In this document: one piece after another, positions 43,002 to 52,215 of the stretch | How positions within the stretch are numbered: the first letter of the stretch is position 1 | How the letters are laid out: each line of letters starts with the position of its first letter | DNA from: Oscillospiraceae bacterium | GTDB lineage: Bacteria; Bacillota; Clostridia; Oscillospirales; Oscillospiraceae | DNA length: 64,000 nucleotides | Assembly: GCA_017395085.1 (NCBI GenBank) | Contig: JAFPWF010000024.1 | Location: 1-64,000 of the forward strand | Direction: 5' to 3' | Made by a program: the position numbers and the translations under genes | The notes under the pieces: generated by a model | Seen by the model: the letters and a program-made list of their open reading frames with translations, nothing else | Told to the model about the DNA's origin: nothing | Databases searched by the model: none

Positions 43002-44297
43002 TTATTCTATCGGGGAGAGATACTTTGCACAGAATGGTTTGATCTTCCCCTGATCATACACATGGAGACTGCAGCGGTGCAGCCGCTCGATGTTCAGGTT
43101 CATCGCGTCCTGAAACGCCATGGCCGACAGGGTGAGACTGTTGTGCCGGAGGCGATAAAGAAAGGTGTCAAAATCCATCACATCCGAAAAACTCCCGGTC
43201 AGAACCGGTTCCTCCGGTGCACGCATCCAGTGCCGCGCTACGTATTCCCGGTTGTCCTTTTCACATCCGTGGCGGTGTGAGGAATGGGTGATGGAACTCA
43301 GCGGCTTCAGTCTGCCGTCCGGTTCGATCAGAAAACTTGCGTGAAAGCCGCAAAGCGGATGGTCACAGCGCGAGGGCATAAAGCACTCAATCGGGATCTG
43401 TGCCTGCTCGCCGATATCCGCCATCAGCTGGTCCAGGGTATAGCGGTCGTCCTCTCCAGGTGCTTCGGGATACCGCCCGAAAAAGGATACCGGCTGGAAA
43501 TGGATCCCTCTGACGCCGGGAGCCAGAGACACGGCAAGCGAGATAATCTCGCCGAGGTTTTCGTCATTGACGCCTCTGACCACGGTCGGCACGAGCGTTA
43601 CGCCGAGCTTTTGCTCCGCACAGACGCGGATTGCCTCCAGCTTGGTTTCCAACAGCGGCACGCCGCGCAGGACTTCATAGATTTCATCGCGGGTCCCGTC
43701 GAACTGCAGAAAGACGATATCCAGACCGGCTTCGGCAAGCTGCCGGGCATAGTCCGGATCCTTCGCCAGACGAATTCCGTTGGTATTCACCTGGGTATAG
43801 CTGCATCCGGCTTCTTTGGCAAAACGGATCAGTTCGGGCAGGTCGTTCCGCAGAGTGGGTTCACCGCCCGAGAACTGAAGCAGCGGCTGTCCGCACAGGC
43901 GGACGATATCCAGGATCGCATCCTTCAGTTCCTGCACGGAGGGGTCGCAGTCCTCGCTTCCGCCGTTTGCAAAGCAGTAGCGGCAGCGCAGGTTGCAGCG
44001 GTTTGTGACTTCAAGCAGTGCGCAGCAGGTGCCGATTTCGTGCTCGGCGCAGATCCCGCAGTTTCCCGGACAGGAAAGCCCGCAATCCGGCGGAAGCGAC
44101 TCTGTTCCCAGCAGCCACTCTTCAAAATTCACTCTTCCCTGCCAGACGGGCACCCGGAAGTCCCCGTGCACCGGGCAGGTTTTTTCCAGAAGGATCCGTC
44201 CGCCGTCTTCCCGCATCAGGCGCGCTGGGATGTTCTTCAGGCAGACGGGACAGACGGAGCGGGTTTCGCGGATCGGTTCAGCCACGGCAGTACTCAT
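43002..44297 (-). CDS. Radical SAM protein of the Tes/TrsS-like group
   Basis: This is a 431-residue radical SAM enzyme. The 4Fe-4S motif is CNLRCRYCFA (C101, C105, C108), with the SAM-binding FSGGEPTLR and VNTNGIRLA strands. The N-terminal rubredoxin-like part SVCPVC with KTCPVHGD (15-45) and the CGLSCPGNCGIC segment are features of the family that includes archaeal tetraether synthase (Tes) and bacterial TrsS. The C-terminus is Cys/His-bearing (SSHRHGCEKDN). The ATG overlaps the dnaE stop (ATGA), so it is translated with dnaE. A lipid or small-molecule C-C coupling role is possible but unproven. Confidence 0.8.
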   Translation of the reverse strand: MSTAVAEPIRETRSVCPVCLKNIPARLMREDGGRILLEKTCPVHGDFRVPVWQGRVNFEEWLLGTESLPPDCGLSCPGNCGICAEHEIGTCCALLEVTNRCNLRCRYCFANGGSEDCDPSVQELKDAILDIVRLCGQPLLQFSGGEPTLRNDLPELIRFAKEAGCSYTQVNTNGIRLAKDPDYARQLAEAGLDIVFLQFDGTRDEIYEVLRGVPLLETKLEAIRVCAEQKLGVTLVPTVVRGVNDENLGEIISLAVSLAPGVRGIHFQPVSFFGRYPEAPGEDDRYTLDQLMADIGEQAQIPIECFMPSRCDHPLCGFHASFLIEPDGRLKPLSSITHSSHRHGCEKDNREYVARHWMRAPEEPVLTGSFSDVMDFDTFLYRLRHNSLTLSAMAFQDAMNLNIERLHRCSLHVYDQGKIKPFCAKYLSPIE

Positions 44298-47200
44298 TTC
44301 AGTACGACGTTCTCCGCGCCAAGGAGCTCATTCAGTTCCAGGAGGAGTCCCTCATGCAGGAGGCAGCGCGTGCCGAGGCGCTTCTTTTCCTTTTCACACC
44401 AGATGACCAGGCTGTCACTGCCGGGAAACATGGTCAGAATCAGACTGATGCGCTTCAGGACGGGATCCTCTTCCGAGGGAACTCGGATAAATAGCTTCTT
44501 CCCGGCGTATGAAACGCTGCCGGCAGTGGCAACCGGAGCTGTCGTACCGCCGGACACGGGCCCTCTCTGCTCAGAGGGCGCACGCGCCGCGCCTTCTGTC
44601 TGCGAGGATTCGGACGGAGCAGAGTATCCGGAACCGTCGGGAACTGCACTGCCCGGAAGAACCGTTCCGGGGACGGCATCGCCGGCCGCTGATGAGGGAG
44701 ACACCAGGTCGGACAACGGGCGAAGCGTGTCCACCATGATCTGGGCTTCCTTCTCGTCGCGGAGCGAAATGCGCCCGCGAACCAGGACCGCCTGGTTGTC
44801 GGCGACATAGGGACCACACTGGTCCAGCGCCCGCTGGAAGAGAATGAGCTCAATGCTTCCGCTGTCGTCCTCGAGCGTTGCGTAACACATGAGGGAGCTG
44901 TTTTTGGTTGTGCGGGTGCGGTGCGAGGCGATGACGCCGGCTATGGTGACGTACTGGTTGTCGGCAAAGCTATGCGGACCGTCATCGGACGCAAAATCGC
45001 TGAGAATGGCACCAACCGGAACCGCGCCAATCTGCCGGACGGCGCTGCGATATTCGTCCATCGGATGCCCGCTGAGGTAAAGGCCGGTCATTTCCTTTTC
45101 CATGGCCATGCGCTCCCGCGGGGAATAATCCTCCATCACGGGGATGGGGAAACTGTCCTTCTGGGAAGAGGAACTACCGACACCGCCCGCGGCAGGGGAC
45201 GCGTCATCCCAGCCGCCGAAGAGATCCATCTGGCCGGAGATGTTGTCGCGGGTTTCGCGGCTGATGCTGTCCATCATCCCACCGGCCACCGTGACCAGCG
45301 CCTTCCGGCACAGTCCCATAGAGTCAAAGCCACCGGCACGGATGAGGTTCTCTACAGCGCGGCGGTTGAAGTCCTTGCCGTTCATACGGCGGAGGAAGTC
45401 CTCAAAGCTGCGGAACGGCCCGCCCTGCCTACGCTCGTCCACCAACTGCTGCACCGCGCTGCGGCCGATGCCTTTGATGGCAGCAAGCCCGAAGCGCACA
45501 TTGCTGCCCGAGACCGAGAAGCCGGAAACCGATTCGTTGACGTCCGGCGGCAGGAGGGAAAGCCCCAGATCGCGGCACTCGCTGGTGTATTCCGCGATCT
45601 TCGTGCCGTTATCCAGCACCGACGACAGCAACGCGGCCATGTACTCGCCGGGGTAGTGCCGCTTCATATATGCAGTGCGGTAGGAGACAATTGCATAGCA
45701 GACGGCGTGCGCCTTGTTGAAGGCGTAGCTGGCAAAGTCCAGGATCTCGTCATAGATGCTGTTGGCAACATCTTCGGAAACGCCGCGCATGACGGCACCA
45801 ATGATGCCGCGTGCCGGGTCGCCGTGCACAAAAGCGACGCGCTCGGCGTCGATGACGGCATGCTTCTTCTTGCTCATGGCGCGGCGGATCATATCCGCCT
45901 GTCCCAGCGAGAAGCCTGCCAGCTGCCGGAAGATCTCAATGACCTGCTCCTGATACACGATGCAGCCGTAGGTAACCTCAAGGATGGGCCGCAGCAGCGG
46001 ATGCTTGTAACGCACGTGCTCCGGGTGCTGCGAGCAGTCGATAAAGCGGGGGATGCTGTCCATCGGGCCGGGGCGGTACAGGGCGACGACGGCGGTGATG
46101 TCTTCAATGCTGCGGGGCCGCAGATTCATGCAGACGCTGGTGATCCCGGCGCTTTCCAGCTGGAACACGCCTTCCGTCTTTCCGGCGGAGAGCATCTCAA
46201 ACACGGCGGGATCGTCCTCGGGGATGTTTTCAATTTTGAAGGCGGGGTCTTTCTGCCGAACCAGCTGCGCCGCGTCTTCCAGCACGGTCAGGTTCCGCAG
46301 CCCGAGGAAGTCCATCTTCAGCAGGCCCAGTTCCTCCAGGGTTGTCATGGGGAACTGGCAGACCACCGACTCGTCATTTTTGGCGAGCGGCACATACTCC
46401 GAGACAGGGCGCTCGGTAATCACAACGCCTGCCGCGTGGGTCGAGGCGTGCCGCGGCATCCCCTCCAGGGCGCGGGCCACGTCGATCAGGCGGCGGAGCT
46501 TCTCATCCCCGTCATAAAATTCTTTCAGCGGTTTGGAAAGGCGCAGCGCCTCGTCCAGCGTCATGTTCAGCGCCATGGGAACCTGCTTGGCGACGGCATC
46601 ACACTCGGCGTAGCTGATGTTCAGCACCCTGCCGACGTCGCGGATGGCGGCGCGTGCTGCCATGGTGCCGAAGGTCACGATCTGCGCCACGTGGTCGCTG
46701 CCGTAGAAGCGGTTGACGTAGTCGATGACCTCGCCGCGGCGGTTGACGCAGAAGTCCACATCGATATCGGGCATCGAGATGCGTTCCGGGTTCAGAAAGC
46801 GTTCGAAAAACAGGGAGTATTTAATGGGGTCAACATCGGTAATGTACAGGCAGTAGGACACCACGCTGCCCGCGGCGCTGCCGCGGCCGGGTCCCACCGG
46901 GATCCCTTTGCGCTTGGCGTAGCCGATGAAGTCCGAAACAATCAGGAAGTAGTCGACAAAGCCCATCTTTTCGATGACGCCGAGTTCGTATTCCAGCTGT
47001 TCGTGCACTTCAGGGCGGTCGGGATAGCGCACGGCAAATCCCTGCTCGCAGAGCTTGCGCAGATAGGCCGCGCTGTCGGTTTCGCCTGCCGGCAGCTTGA
47101 AGCGCGGCAGGTGGTAGTGGCCGAACTCAAAGTTATAGTTGCAGCGCTCGGCAATGCGCGCGGTGTTGTCCGCCGCTTCGCTGAGGGCGGGGAAGAGATT

Positions 47201-47950
47201 GCGCATCTCGCCTTCGGTCTTCAGGTAGAACTCCTGCGTTTCAAAGCGCATGCGGTTCTCCTCGTCCACCGTTTTGCCGGTCTGGATGCACATCAGCACA
47301 TCCTGGTAATAGGCATCTTCTTTTGTCAGGTAGTGTGCGTCGTTGGTCAGAACCAGCGGAATGCCGGTCTCCTTGCTGAGCTCGACAAGGCCTTCGGCGA
47401 CACGGGCTTCCTCCTCGATTCCGTGGTTCTGGATTTCAAGGTAAAAATCCTCGCCGAAGAGCTTGTGCAGGTCCTCCGCCCGGCTGCGGGCTTTGTTCCG
47501 GTCCCCGTTCAGGATCGCCTGCGGGATCTCACCCGCGAGGCACCCGGAAAGGCACACAAGCCCCGCGGCGTGCGCGTGCAGCAGTTCCCAGTCGATGCGG
47601 GGCCGCACATAGAAGCCCTCGGTAAACCCGGCGCTGACCAGCGCGCAGAGATTCCGGTAGCCGATCTCGTCCTTGCACAGCAGGATCAGGTGGGAGTAGT
47701 TGTTGTCGATGCCGTGTTCCTTGTCGAAGCGGCTCCGCGGCGCGACATAGACTTCACAGCCGATGATCGGTTTGATCCCTTCCTTCTGGCAGGCGCGGTA
47801 AAACGCCACGGCCCCGTACATAACGCCGTGGTCGGTGACTGCAATGGCGTTCTGCCCCATCGACTTCGCTTTTTTGGCAATCTGGTCAATGCGGCAGAAT
47901 CCGTCCAGCAAGGAGTATTCCGTATGCACATGGAGGTGGACGAAACTCAT
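44294..47950 (-). CDS. dnaE: DNA polymerase III alpha subunit
   Basis: This 1218-residue replicative/lesion-bypass polymerase subunit is of DnaE type. The PHP domain (FVHLHVHTEYSLLDG) keeps its metal ligands. GRGSAAGS lies at the palm start, and catalytic Asp395, Asp397 and Asp399 lie in PDIDVDF. A tandem helix-hairpin-helix region, the clamp-binding motif QMDLF (907-911) and an OB fold follow. Residues about 1083-1150 are a Ser/Pro/Gly/Ala-rich insert before the C-terminal domain. GGAGA stands before the ATG, which overlaps the whiA stop by four bases. Clostridia normally also have PolC for leading-strand synthesis. Confidence 0.97.
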   Translation of the reverse strand: MSFVHLHVHTEYSLLDGFCRIDQIAKKAKSMGQNAIAVTDHGVMYGAVAFYRACQKEGIKPIIGCEVYVAPRSRFDKEHGIDNNYSHLILLCKDEIGYRNLCALVSAGFTEGFYVRPRIDWELLHAHAAGLVCLSGCLAGEIPQAILNGDRNKARSRAEDLHKLFGEDFYLEIQNHGIEEEARVAEGLVELSKETGIPLVLTNDAHYLTKEDAYYQDVLMCIQTGKTVDEENRMRFETQEFYLKTEGEMRNLFPALSEAADNTARIAERCNYNFEFGHYHLPRFKLPAGETDSAAYLRKLCEQGFAVRYPDRPEVHEQLEYELGVIEKMGFVDYFLIVSDFIGYAKRKGIPVGPGRGSAAGSVVSYCLYITDVDPIKYSLFFERFLNPERISMPDIDVDFCVNRRGEVIDYVNRFYGSDHVAQIVTFGTMAARAAIRDVGRVLNISYAECDAVAKQVPMALNMTLDEALRLSKPLKEFYDGDEKLRRLIDVARALEGMPRHASTHAAGVVITERPVSEYVPLAKNDESVVCQFPMTTLEELGLLKMDFLGLRNLTVLEDAAQLVRQKDPAFKIENIPEDDPAVFEMLSAGKTEGVFQLESAGITSVCMNLRPRSIEDITAVVALYRPGPMDSIPRFIDCSQHPEHVRYKHPLLRPILEVTYGCIVYQEQVIEIFRQLAGFSLGQADMIRRAMSKKKHAVIDAERVAFVHGDPARGIIGAVMRGVSEDVANSIYDEILDFASYAFNKAHAVCYAIVSYRTAYMKRHYPGEYMAALLSSVLDNGTKIAEYTSECRDLGLSLLPPDVNESVSGFSVSGSNVRFGLAAIKGIGRSAVQQLVDERRQGGPFRSFEDFLRRMNGKDFNRRAVENLIRAGGFDSMGLCRKALVTVAGGMMDSISRETRDNISGQMDLFGGWDDASPAAGGVGSSSSQKDSFPIPVMEDYSPRERMAMEKEMTGLYLSGHPMDEYRSAVRQIGAVPVGAILSDFASDDGPHSFADNQYVTIAGVIASHRTRTTKNSSLMCYATLEDDSGSIELILFQRALDQCGPYVADNQAVLVRGRISLRDEKEAQIMVDTLRPLSDLVSPSSAAGDAVPGTVLPGSAVPDGSGYSAPSESSQTEGAARAPSEQRGPVSGGTTAPVATAGSVSYAGKKLFIRVPSEEDPVLKRISLILTMFPGSDSLVIWCEKEKKRLGTRCLLHEGLLLELNELLGAENVVLK

Positions 47951-48852
47951 GGGGTCTCCTTTTCGGCAAGTGCAATGATCTTGTTCAGCCGGTGCGAGAG
48001 GCAGCTCTTGGTCACGGGGGGATTGGAAAGCAGCGCCAGGTCCGCCAGGCTGGCTTCCGGGTTTGCAAGACGCAGGAAAGCGGCGTCGCGCAGCGCTTCC
48101 GGCAACGCGTCCAGCCCCTCCCGCTTCAGCAGCTTGCGAATGGCGGCGTCCTGCTTCAGCGCGGCGGAAACGGTTTTGTCCGCATTGGCGGTGTCGCAGT
48201 TGATCTGCCGGGTGACGGTGTTGCGCATCTCCTTATCCACTTTGGCAGTGTGGATGCTGACGGCCGCCACGTGGGCGCCGACGTGCGCGAGAAAGTCCGC
48301 GATCTGGTCGGACTTTTTAAAGTACAGCAGGGCGTGGGCGCCGCGGCTTGCCTCGCGCGGATCCAGATCCATCTCCAGCAGGAGGGAGCGCAGCTCGCGG
48401 CTGACGCTCTGGTGACTGGTGGCAAGCTCCAGATGAAAGCGCTTTTCCGGGTCGGTCACGCTGCCGCCGGCCAGAAAGGCCCCGCGGACAAAGGCTTCGG
48501 CACAGCCCGGCTCTTCCAGAACACTGAGGTTGATATGGTGCGCGACCGGTCCGCCGGTTTCGGCACCGAAGGCTTCCAGGATCCGCCCGATCTTCGCACG
48601 GTCGGTGATGCAGAAGCTCCGCTTTCCGAGTGCGTCTTCCGGGGGCAGCACGTCGAAGTTCAAAGAGAAAGCCTTCCAGAACAGGCGGGGCAGCCGCACC
48701 GAAAAATCGGGGCTCGCCGTGATGATCCGGATTTCGTTTGCGTGAAAGGTGTTGCAGTACAGCAGAATGCCGTAACACTCGGCAACAGCCAGACTGCGTT
48801 TTTCAATGCGGCCGGAGCAGAGCTCGGCCTTGGCGTCTGCGGAAAAGGACAT
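47947..48852 (-). CDS. whiA: WhiA-family DNA-binding protein
   Basis: This 301-residue protein has the N-terminal LAGLIDADG-like fold found in WhiA (FVRGAFLAGGSVTDPEKRFH) and a C-terminal helix-turn-helix (LADLALLSNPPVTKSCLSHR). WhiA binds DNA and affects cell division and growth in Firmicutes; nuclease residues of homing enzymes are lost. It lies between rapZ and dnaE, the usual order in this phylum. AAGGAG precedes the ATG; the stop overlaps the dnaE start. The call is firm. Confidence 0.93.
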   Translation of the reverse strand: MSFSADAKAELCSGRIEKRSLAVAECYGILLYCNTFHANEIRIITASPDFSVRLPRLFWKAFSLNFDVLPPEDALGKRSFCITDRAKIGRILEAFGAETGGPVAHHINLSVLEEPGCAEAFVRGAFLAGGSVTDPEKRFHLELATSHQSVSRELRSLLLEMDLDPREASRGAHALLYFKKSDQIADFLAHVGAHVAAVSIHTAKVDKEMRNTVTRQINCDTANADKTVSAALKQDAAIRKLLKREGLDALPEALRDAAFLRLANPEASLADLALLSNPPVTKSCLSHRLNKIIALAEKETP

Positions 48853-48867
48853 GAGCGGCTCCTTGCG

Positions 48868-49728
48868 TTATTTGTCGATGTCGCGGTTGACGTTGACGGA
48901 ATTGATACGGTTTGCGACCAGGTGGTTGTGCAGTGCGGAAGCGAGCGCCACACTCCGGTGCCGCCCACCGGTGCAGCCGATGGCAATGGTCAGGTTCAGT
49001 TTTCCTTCTTCCATATAATAGGGGAGCAGAAAAGCGATGAGCTCCTCGAGTTTTTCCAGGAAGGTGCGGGTCTGCGGGTAGCCGAAGACAAACTCCGCCA
49101 CAGGCCGGTCGAGGCCGCTGAGCATGCGCAGCTCCTCCACATAAAACGGGTTCGGCAGGAAACGCGCATCAAAGACGAGGTCCGCCTCCAGCGGAATGCC
49201 ATGCTTGAAGCCGAAGGACATGACCGTGACATCGATACTCCGCTTGCGCTCCTCTCCCGAAAACAGCGAAAACAGGCGGTTCTGCAGCATCCCGAGCGTC
49301 ATGGAAGAGCTGTTTACCACATAGTCTGCCTTTCTGCGAACGGCGGAAAGCAGTTCCTCCTCCTTCTGGACGGCTTCCTCGGTGGTCATGCCCTTTTCCG
49401 CCAGCGGATGCGGCCTGCGTGACTCCTTGTAGCGGCGAATCAGCGTGGGGGTGTCGGCGTCCATGTACAGGATGCGGACCGTGCAGTCGTCCAGCTTGCG
49501 GAGGTCTTCGATGGTGTCCAGCAGTTTGCCGAAGCCCTCGCGGTCACGCGTGTCGGTCACCAGGGCGACCTTTTCATAGCGCCCGCGGGTATCCAGGCAG
49601 AGTTCAGCAAAGCGCGGGATCAGGGCTACGGGCATATTGTCCACGCAGTAGTAGTCCAGGTCCTCCAGCACGTCGGCGGCCCGGGTCTTTCCGGCGCCCG
49701 AGAGGCCGGTAATAATCAGAAATTCCAT
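48868..49728 (-). CDS. rapZ: RapZ-family nucleotide-binding adaptor (YvcJ type)
   Basis: This 286-residue P-loop protein has Walker A GLSGAGKT (8-15), the LYMDADTPTLIRRYKESRRP segment and the C-terminal IGCTGGRHRSVALASAL. In enterobacteria RapZ guides RNase E to GlmZ; in Firmicutes the homologue YvcJ hydrolyses GTP/ATP and has a less clear role tied to carbon metabolism and competence. AAAGGAG lies before the ATG. It is followed by whiA 15 bases later in the same operon. Confidence 0.93.
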   Translation of the reverse strand: MEFLIITGLSGAGKTRAADVLEDLDYYCVDNMPVALIPRFAELCLDTRGRYEKVALVTDTRDREGFGKLLDTIEDLRKLDDCTVRILYMDADTPTLIRRYKESRRPHPLAEKGMTTEEAVQKEEELLSAVRRKADYVVNSSSMTLGMLQNRLFSLFSGEERKRSIDVTVMSFGFKHGIPLEADLVFDARFLPNPFYVEELRMLSGLDRPVAEFVFGYPQTRTFLEKLEELIAFLLPYYMEEGKLNLTIAIGCTGGRHRSVALASALHNHLVANRINSVNVNRDIDK

Positions 49729-49825
49729 GTAAGCTCCTTTCGGCGGGCACGGACTGCCGCATCCGCCTGCGGACGGTTTCGGGATGGAAAATGGGATTCT
49801 TTACATTCCTGTGGGATTTCCCAGC

Positions 49826-50836
49826 TTAACCGGACTCGGAAGCGTCTTCCGCCCCGTTGACCGGAAAGATCCGGTTGCGGGGGGCGGGAGGCCCGTTGTC
49901 CTCCAGGTGATAGTCCGGCGGCAGAATCATGACCTCGGGTTCCAGCGTCACGCCGCTCTTTTGGTAAACGGTGCTGCGGACTTCCATCATCAGGTCATAC
50001 ACCTCATGTGAGGTGGCGCCGCCCAGATTCACCACGAACCCGGCGTGCTTTTCCGAGACCTGTGCGTTCCCGACCCGGAAGCCTTTCAGGCCGGCTCCTT
50101 CGATCAGCGCGGCGGCGTAGTGCCCCTCCGGCCGGCGGAAAGCGCTGCCCGCCGAAGGCAGATCCAGAGGCTGTTTTGCGCGGCGCTTCTCGACGAGCTC
50201 GCGCATGCGGGCAGAAATGGCTTCAGGATCATCCGGCTCCAGACGGAAGACGGCGCTGAGGATCAGGCAGCCGCCAGTTTTCTGGAAGATGCTCTGCCGG
50301 TAGCCGAAGCCGCAGTCGGCGTTGAGCATCTCGTAGAGACCCTGGTCTGGGACATACAGAAACACAACGCTCTCAATCACGTCCTTCAGTTCCCCACCAT
50401 AGGCGCCGGCGTTCATGATGCAGCCGCCGCCGATGGTGCCAGGGATGCCGCTGGCAAATTCCAGGCCTTTCAGACCGTTTTCCTGCGCGAACATCGAAAG
50501 CCTTGCCAGCGACACGCCCGCCTCGGCGTAGATGGCGCCGTCCGGCAGAAGGAAGATCTTCTGCAGGTTCTCGGTACTGACGAGGAACAGATTCTGAAGG
50601 CCTTCATCGGGAAACAGAATATTGGTGCCGTTGCCGAGAATAAACGGCGCAATATGGTGCTCCTTGAGGATGGAGCAGAGCCTGCTGAACGAGGTGACGT
50701 CCTGGGGATATGCGATCACGCGGGCGGGTCCACCGATGCGGAAGGAGGAATGCGCACTCATGGGCTCCTGCTCCAGCAGCTTCATGCCGGGAAAGGCTTC
50801 CTTTACAGCCCGGACGGCCAGTTCCAGATTCTCCAT
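49826..50836 (-). CDS. murB: UDP-N-acetylenolpyruvoylglucosamine reductase
   Basis: This 336-residue FAD enzyme reduces enolpyruvyl-UDP-GlcNAc to UDP-MurNAc in peptidoglycan synthesis. It shows HSSFRIGGPARV, ILGNGTNILFPDEG, the FAD motif SGIPGTIGGGCIMNAGAYGG and the substrate-protonating Ser in PSAGSAFRRPEG, as in type II MurB of Firmicutes. The C-terminal tail (LEDNGPPAPRNRIFPVNGAE) extends past the usual end of about 300 residues and has no recognised role. GGAGG precedes the ATG; hprK ends 16 bases upstream. Confidence 0.95.
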   Translation of the reverse strand: MENLELAVRAVKEAFPGMKLLEQEPMSAHSSFRIGGPARVIAYPQDVTSFSRLCSILKEHHIAPFILGNGTNILFPDEGLQNLFLVSTENLQKIFLLPDGAIYAEAGVSLARLSMFAQENGLKGLEFASGIPGTIGGGCIMNAGAYGGELKDVIESVVFLYVPDQGLYEMLNADCGFGYRQSIFQKTGGCLILSAVFRLEPDDPEAISARMRELVEKRRAKQPLDLPSAGSAFRRPEGHYAAALIEGAGLKGFRVGNAQVSEKHAGFVVNLGGATSHEVYDLMMEVRSTVYQKSGVTLEPEVMILPPDYHLEDNGPPAPRNRIFPVNGAEDASESG

Positions 50837-50852
50837 TCAGTCCTTTTCCTCC

Positions 50853-51791
50853 TCAGACGGTTCCGTTGTCGATCGCATAGTCGTGTTCGGCCGCCAGCAT
50901 CTCGGCTGCGTTGTAGCCCATCTTCTTCTGCCGGTTGTTCATGGCGGCAAGCTCCAGGATAACTGCCAGGTTGCGGCCCGGCGTGACCGGAATGGTGACC
51001 CGCGGCAGCTTGACGCCGAGGATTTCTTCTGTTTCACTGGTGAGGCCGAGGCGGTCGTAAGCCTTTCCGTCCACCCAGTCTTCCATCACCACGACAAGGT
51101 CGATGCTGGTGGAGGGGAGCACCGCGCCGACGCCGTAGATGTGCCGGACATTGATGACGCCGATGCCGCGCAGCTCCATATAGTAGCGGATGATCTCGGG
51201 TGCCGAGCCCAGCAGGGTGTCCGGGCCGATCAGCTTGATTTCCACGGCATCGTCCGCCACCAGCCTGTGGCCGCGCTTGATGAGCTCGAGGGCTGTCTCG
51301 CTTTTACCGATGCCGCTGTCGCCCGTGAGCAGCAGGCCTTCACCGTAGACGTCAACCAGGACGCCGTGCATGGTCAGGCGCGGCGCGAGGTAGTTGTGCA
51401 GCAGGAAGATCGCCCGCGCGAGAAAGCTTGAAGTTTCCTCGTCCGTATAGAACACGCTGCGGTCATACTTCTCGGCCATGGCGAGGCACTCGGGGAAGGT
51501 CTTGCATCCGTGGCAGACGACCAGCCCGACAATATCATAGGCCATGAACTGTTCAAATGCCTTCAGACGGTCGTCATGGGTAAGTGTTTCCAGATAGGTG
51601 GTCTCGACTTTGCCGATGGCCTGCAGGCGCTTCGGGTCAAAGTAATTATAGAAACCGGCAAGCTGCAGGGCCGGGCGGTTGATCTCGGACATGGACAGCA
51701 GCGTGGAATCATATTTGGATGAGAGATGCAGAGGTTCCAGGTTCAGTTCCTTCACAATAATCTTCAGCGGTACGGTGTATTTGGTGGGCAT
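50853..51791 (-). CDS. hprK: HPr kinase/phosphorylase
   Basis: This 312-residue bifunctional enzyme phosphorylates and dephosphorylates Ser46 of HPr, controlling CcpA-dependent catabolite repression. MHGVLVDVYGEGLLLTG contains the conserved His (142), GDSGIGKS (157-164) is the Walker A loop and ELRGIGVINVRHIYGVGA the HprK signature. ATG 51791 is chosen because AGGAGG stands 7 bases before it. It heads the operon hprK-murB-rapZ-whiA-dnaE with a consensus promoter. Its presence suggests that sugar loci such as the GH94/GH3 cluster may come under catabolite control. Confidence 0.95.
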   Translation of the reverse strand: MPTKYTVPLKIIVKELNLEPLHLSSKYDSTLLSMSEINRPALQLAGFYNYFDPKRLQAIGKVETTYLETLTHDDRLKAFEQFMAYDIVGLVVCHGCKTFPECLAMAEKYDRSVFYTDEETSSFLARAIFLLHNYLAPRLTMHGVLVDVYGEGLLLTGDSGIGKSETALELIKRGHRLVADDAVEIKLIGPDTLLGSAPEIIRYYMELRGIGVINVRHIYGVGAVLPSTSIDLVVVMEDWVDGKAYDRLGLTSETEEILGVKLPRVTIPVTPGRNLAVILELAAMNNRQKKMGYNAAEMLAAEHDYAIDNGTV

Positions 51792-51863
51792 GGCAAATCC
51801 TCCTGAACGCGTCCGAAGGGACACAGATAATCCGCATGACGGACGGCTTTTTTCCTATTTTCT

Positions 51864-51892
51864 ATTATAAAATCTGCAGGCGCATTTGGCAA
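51864..51892 (-). promoter_or_regulatory. Promoter of the hprK operon
   Basis: On the minus strand, TTGCCA (51892-51887) and TATAAT (51869-51864) are separated by 17 bases, 73 bases before the hprK ATG. Confidence 0.6.
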
Positions 51893-52013
51893 GCAGATTT
51901 TCCACGCACCCGGGTGTAAATGCCCGCTCCGCACGACTGCCGGGCAGGGCCGAGAAGCGGACGGAAAGGACTGGAAAACCTCCCATGTGAAGAGAAATTC
52001 ACAGCCTGTTTAC

Positions 52014-52042
52014 TTGACAGCCATGCACAGATTTTATATGAT
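52014..52042 (+). promoter_or_regulatory. Promoter of the folT riboswitch transcript
   Basis: TTGACA (52014-52019) and TATGAT (52037-52042) are separated by 17 bases. The start site, about 52049, is just before the aptamer. Confidence 0.65.
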
Positions 52043-52056
52043 AGCACTGTAAGTTG

Positions 52057-52150
52057 TCAGAGTAGGACAGACGCGTTAAGTGCCGGCGGATGGGAGGTTG
52101 CCGCCGGACGAAGGGTTCCCTTGCCCGCGGTGTCTGTTCGCATCCGCTGC
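52057..52150 (+). promoter_or_regulatory. Tetrahydrofolate (THF) riboswitch
   Basis: The leader matches the known THF aptamer: AGAGTAG at the 5' side (52059-52065), the conserved GCGTTAAGTG (52073-52082), a variable G+C-rich hairpin with GGATGGGAGGTTG, ACGAAGGGT, and the 3' side CGCGGTGTCTG...GCATCCGCTG. Downstream, CTCCTTTCG can pair with CGCGAAGGGGG at the ribosome site of folT (hairpin about 52180-52207), so control of translation is likely. When folate is plentiful the transporter should be shut off. Confidence 0.85.
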
Positions 52151-52215
52151 CACTTGAGAAGCATCTGAGTTTCCAGGCTCCTTTCGTGGCATTTGTCGCG
52201 AAGGGGGTTATTTCT

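Noticed and set aside
43284-44810. 508-codon plus-strand frame over the radical SAM and dnaE genes
   Set aside because: Antisense shadow; the minus-strand radical SAM motifs and the ATGA overlap are decisive.
44921-48415. Very long open frame (1164 codons) on the plus strand inside dnaE and whiA
   Set aside because: It is antisense to two well-conserved genes, has His/Ala/Val-rich composition without recognisable motifs, and no ribosome site; it results from codon bias in a G+C-rich gene.
52090-52215. Longer N-terminus for FolT starting at 52090
   Set aside because: This stretch is the THF riboswitch and its expression platform; the ribosome site and first membrane span support ATG 52216.
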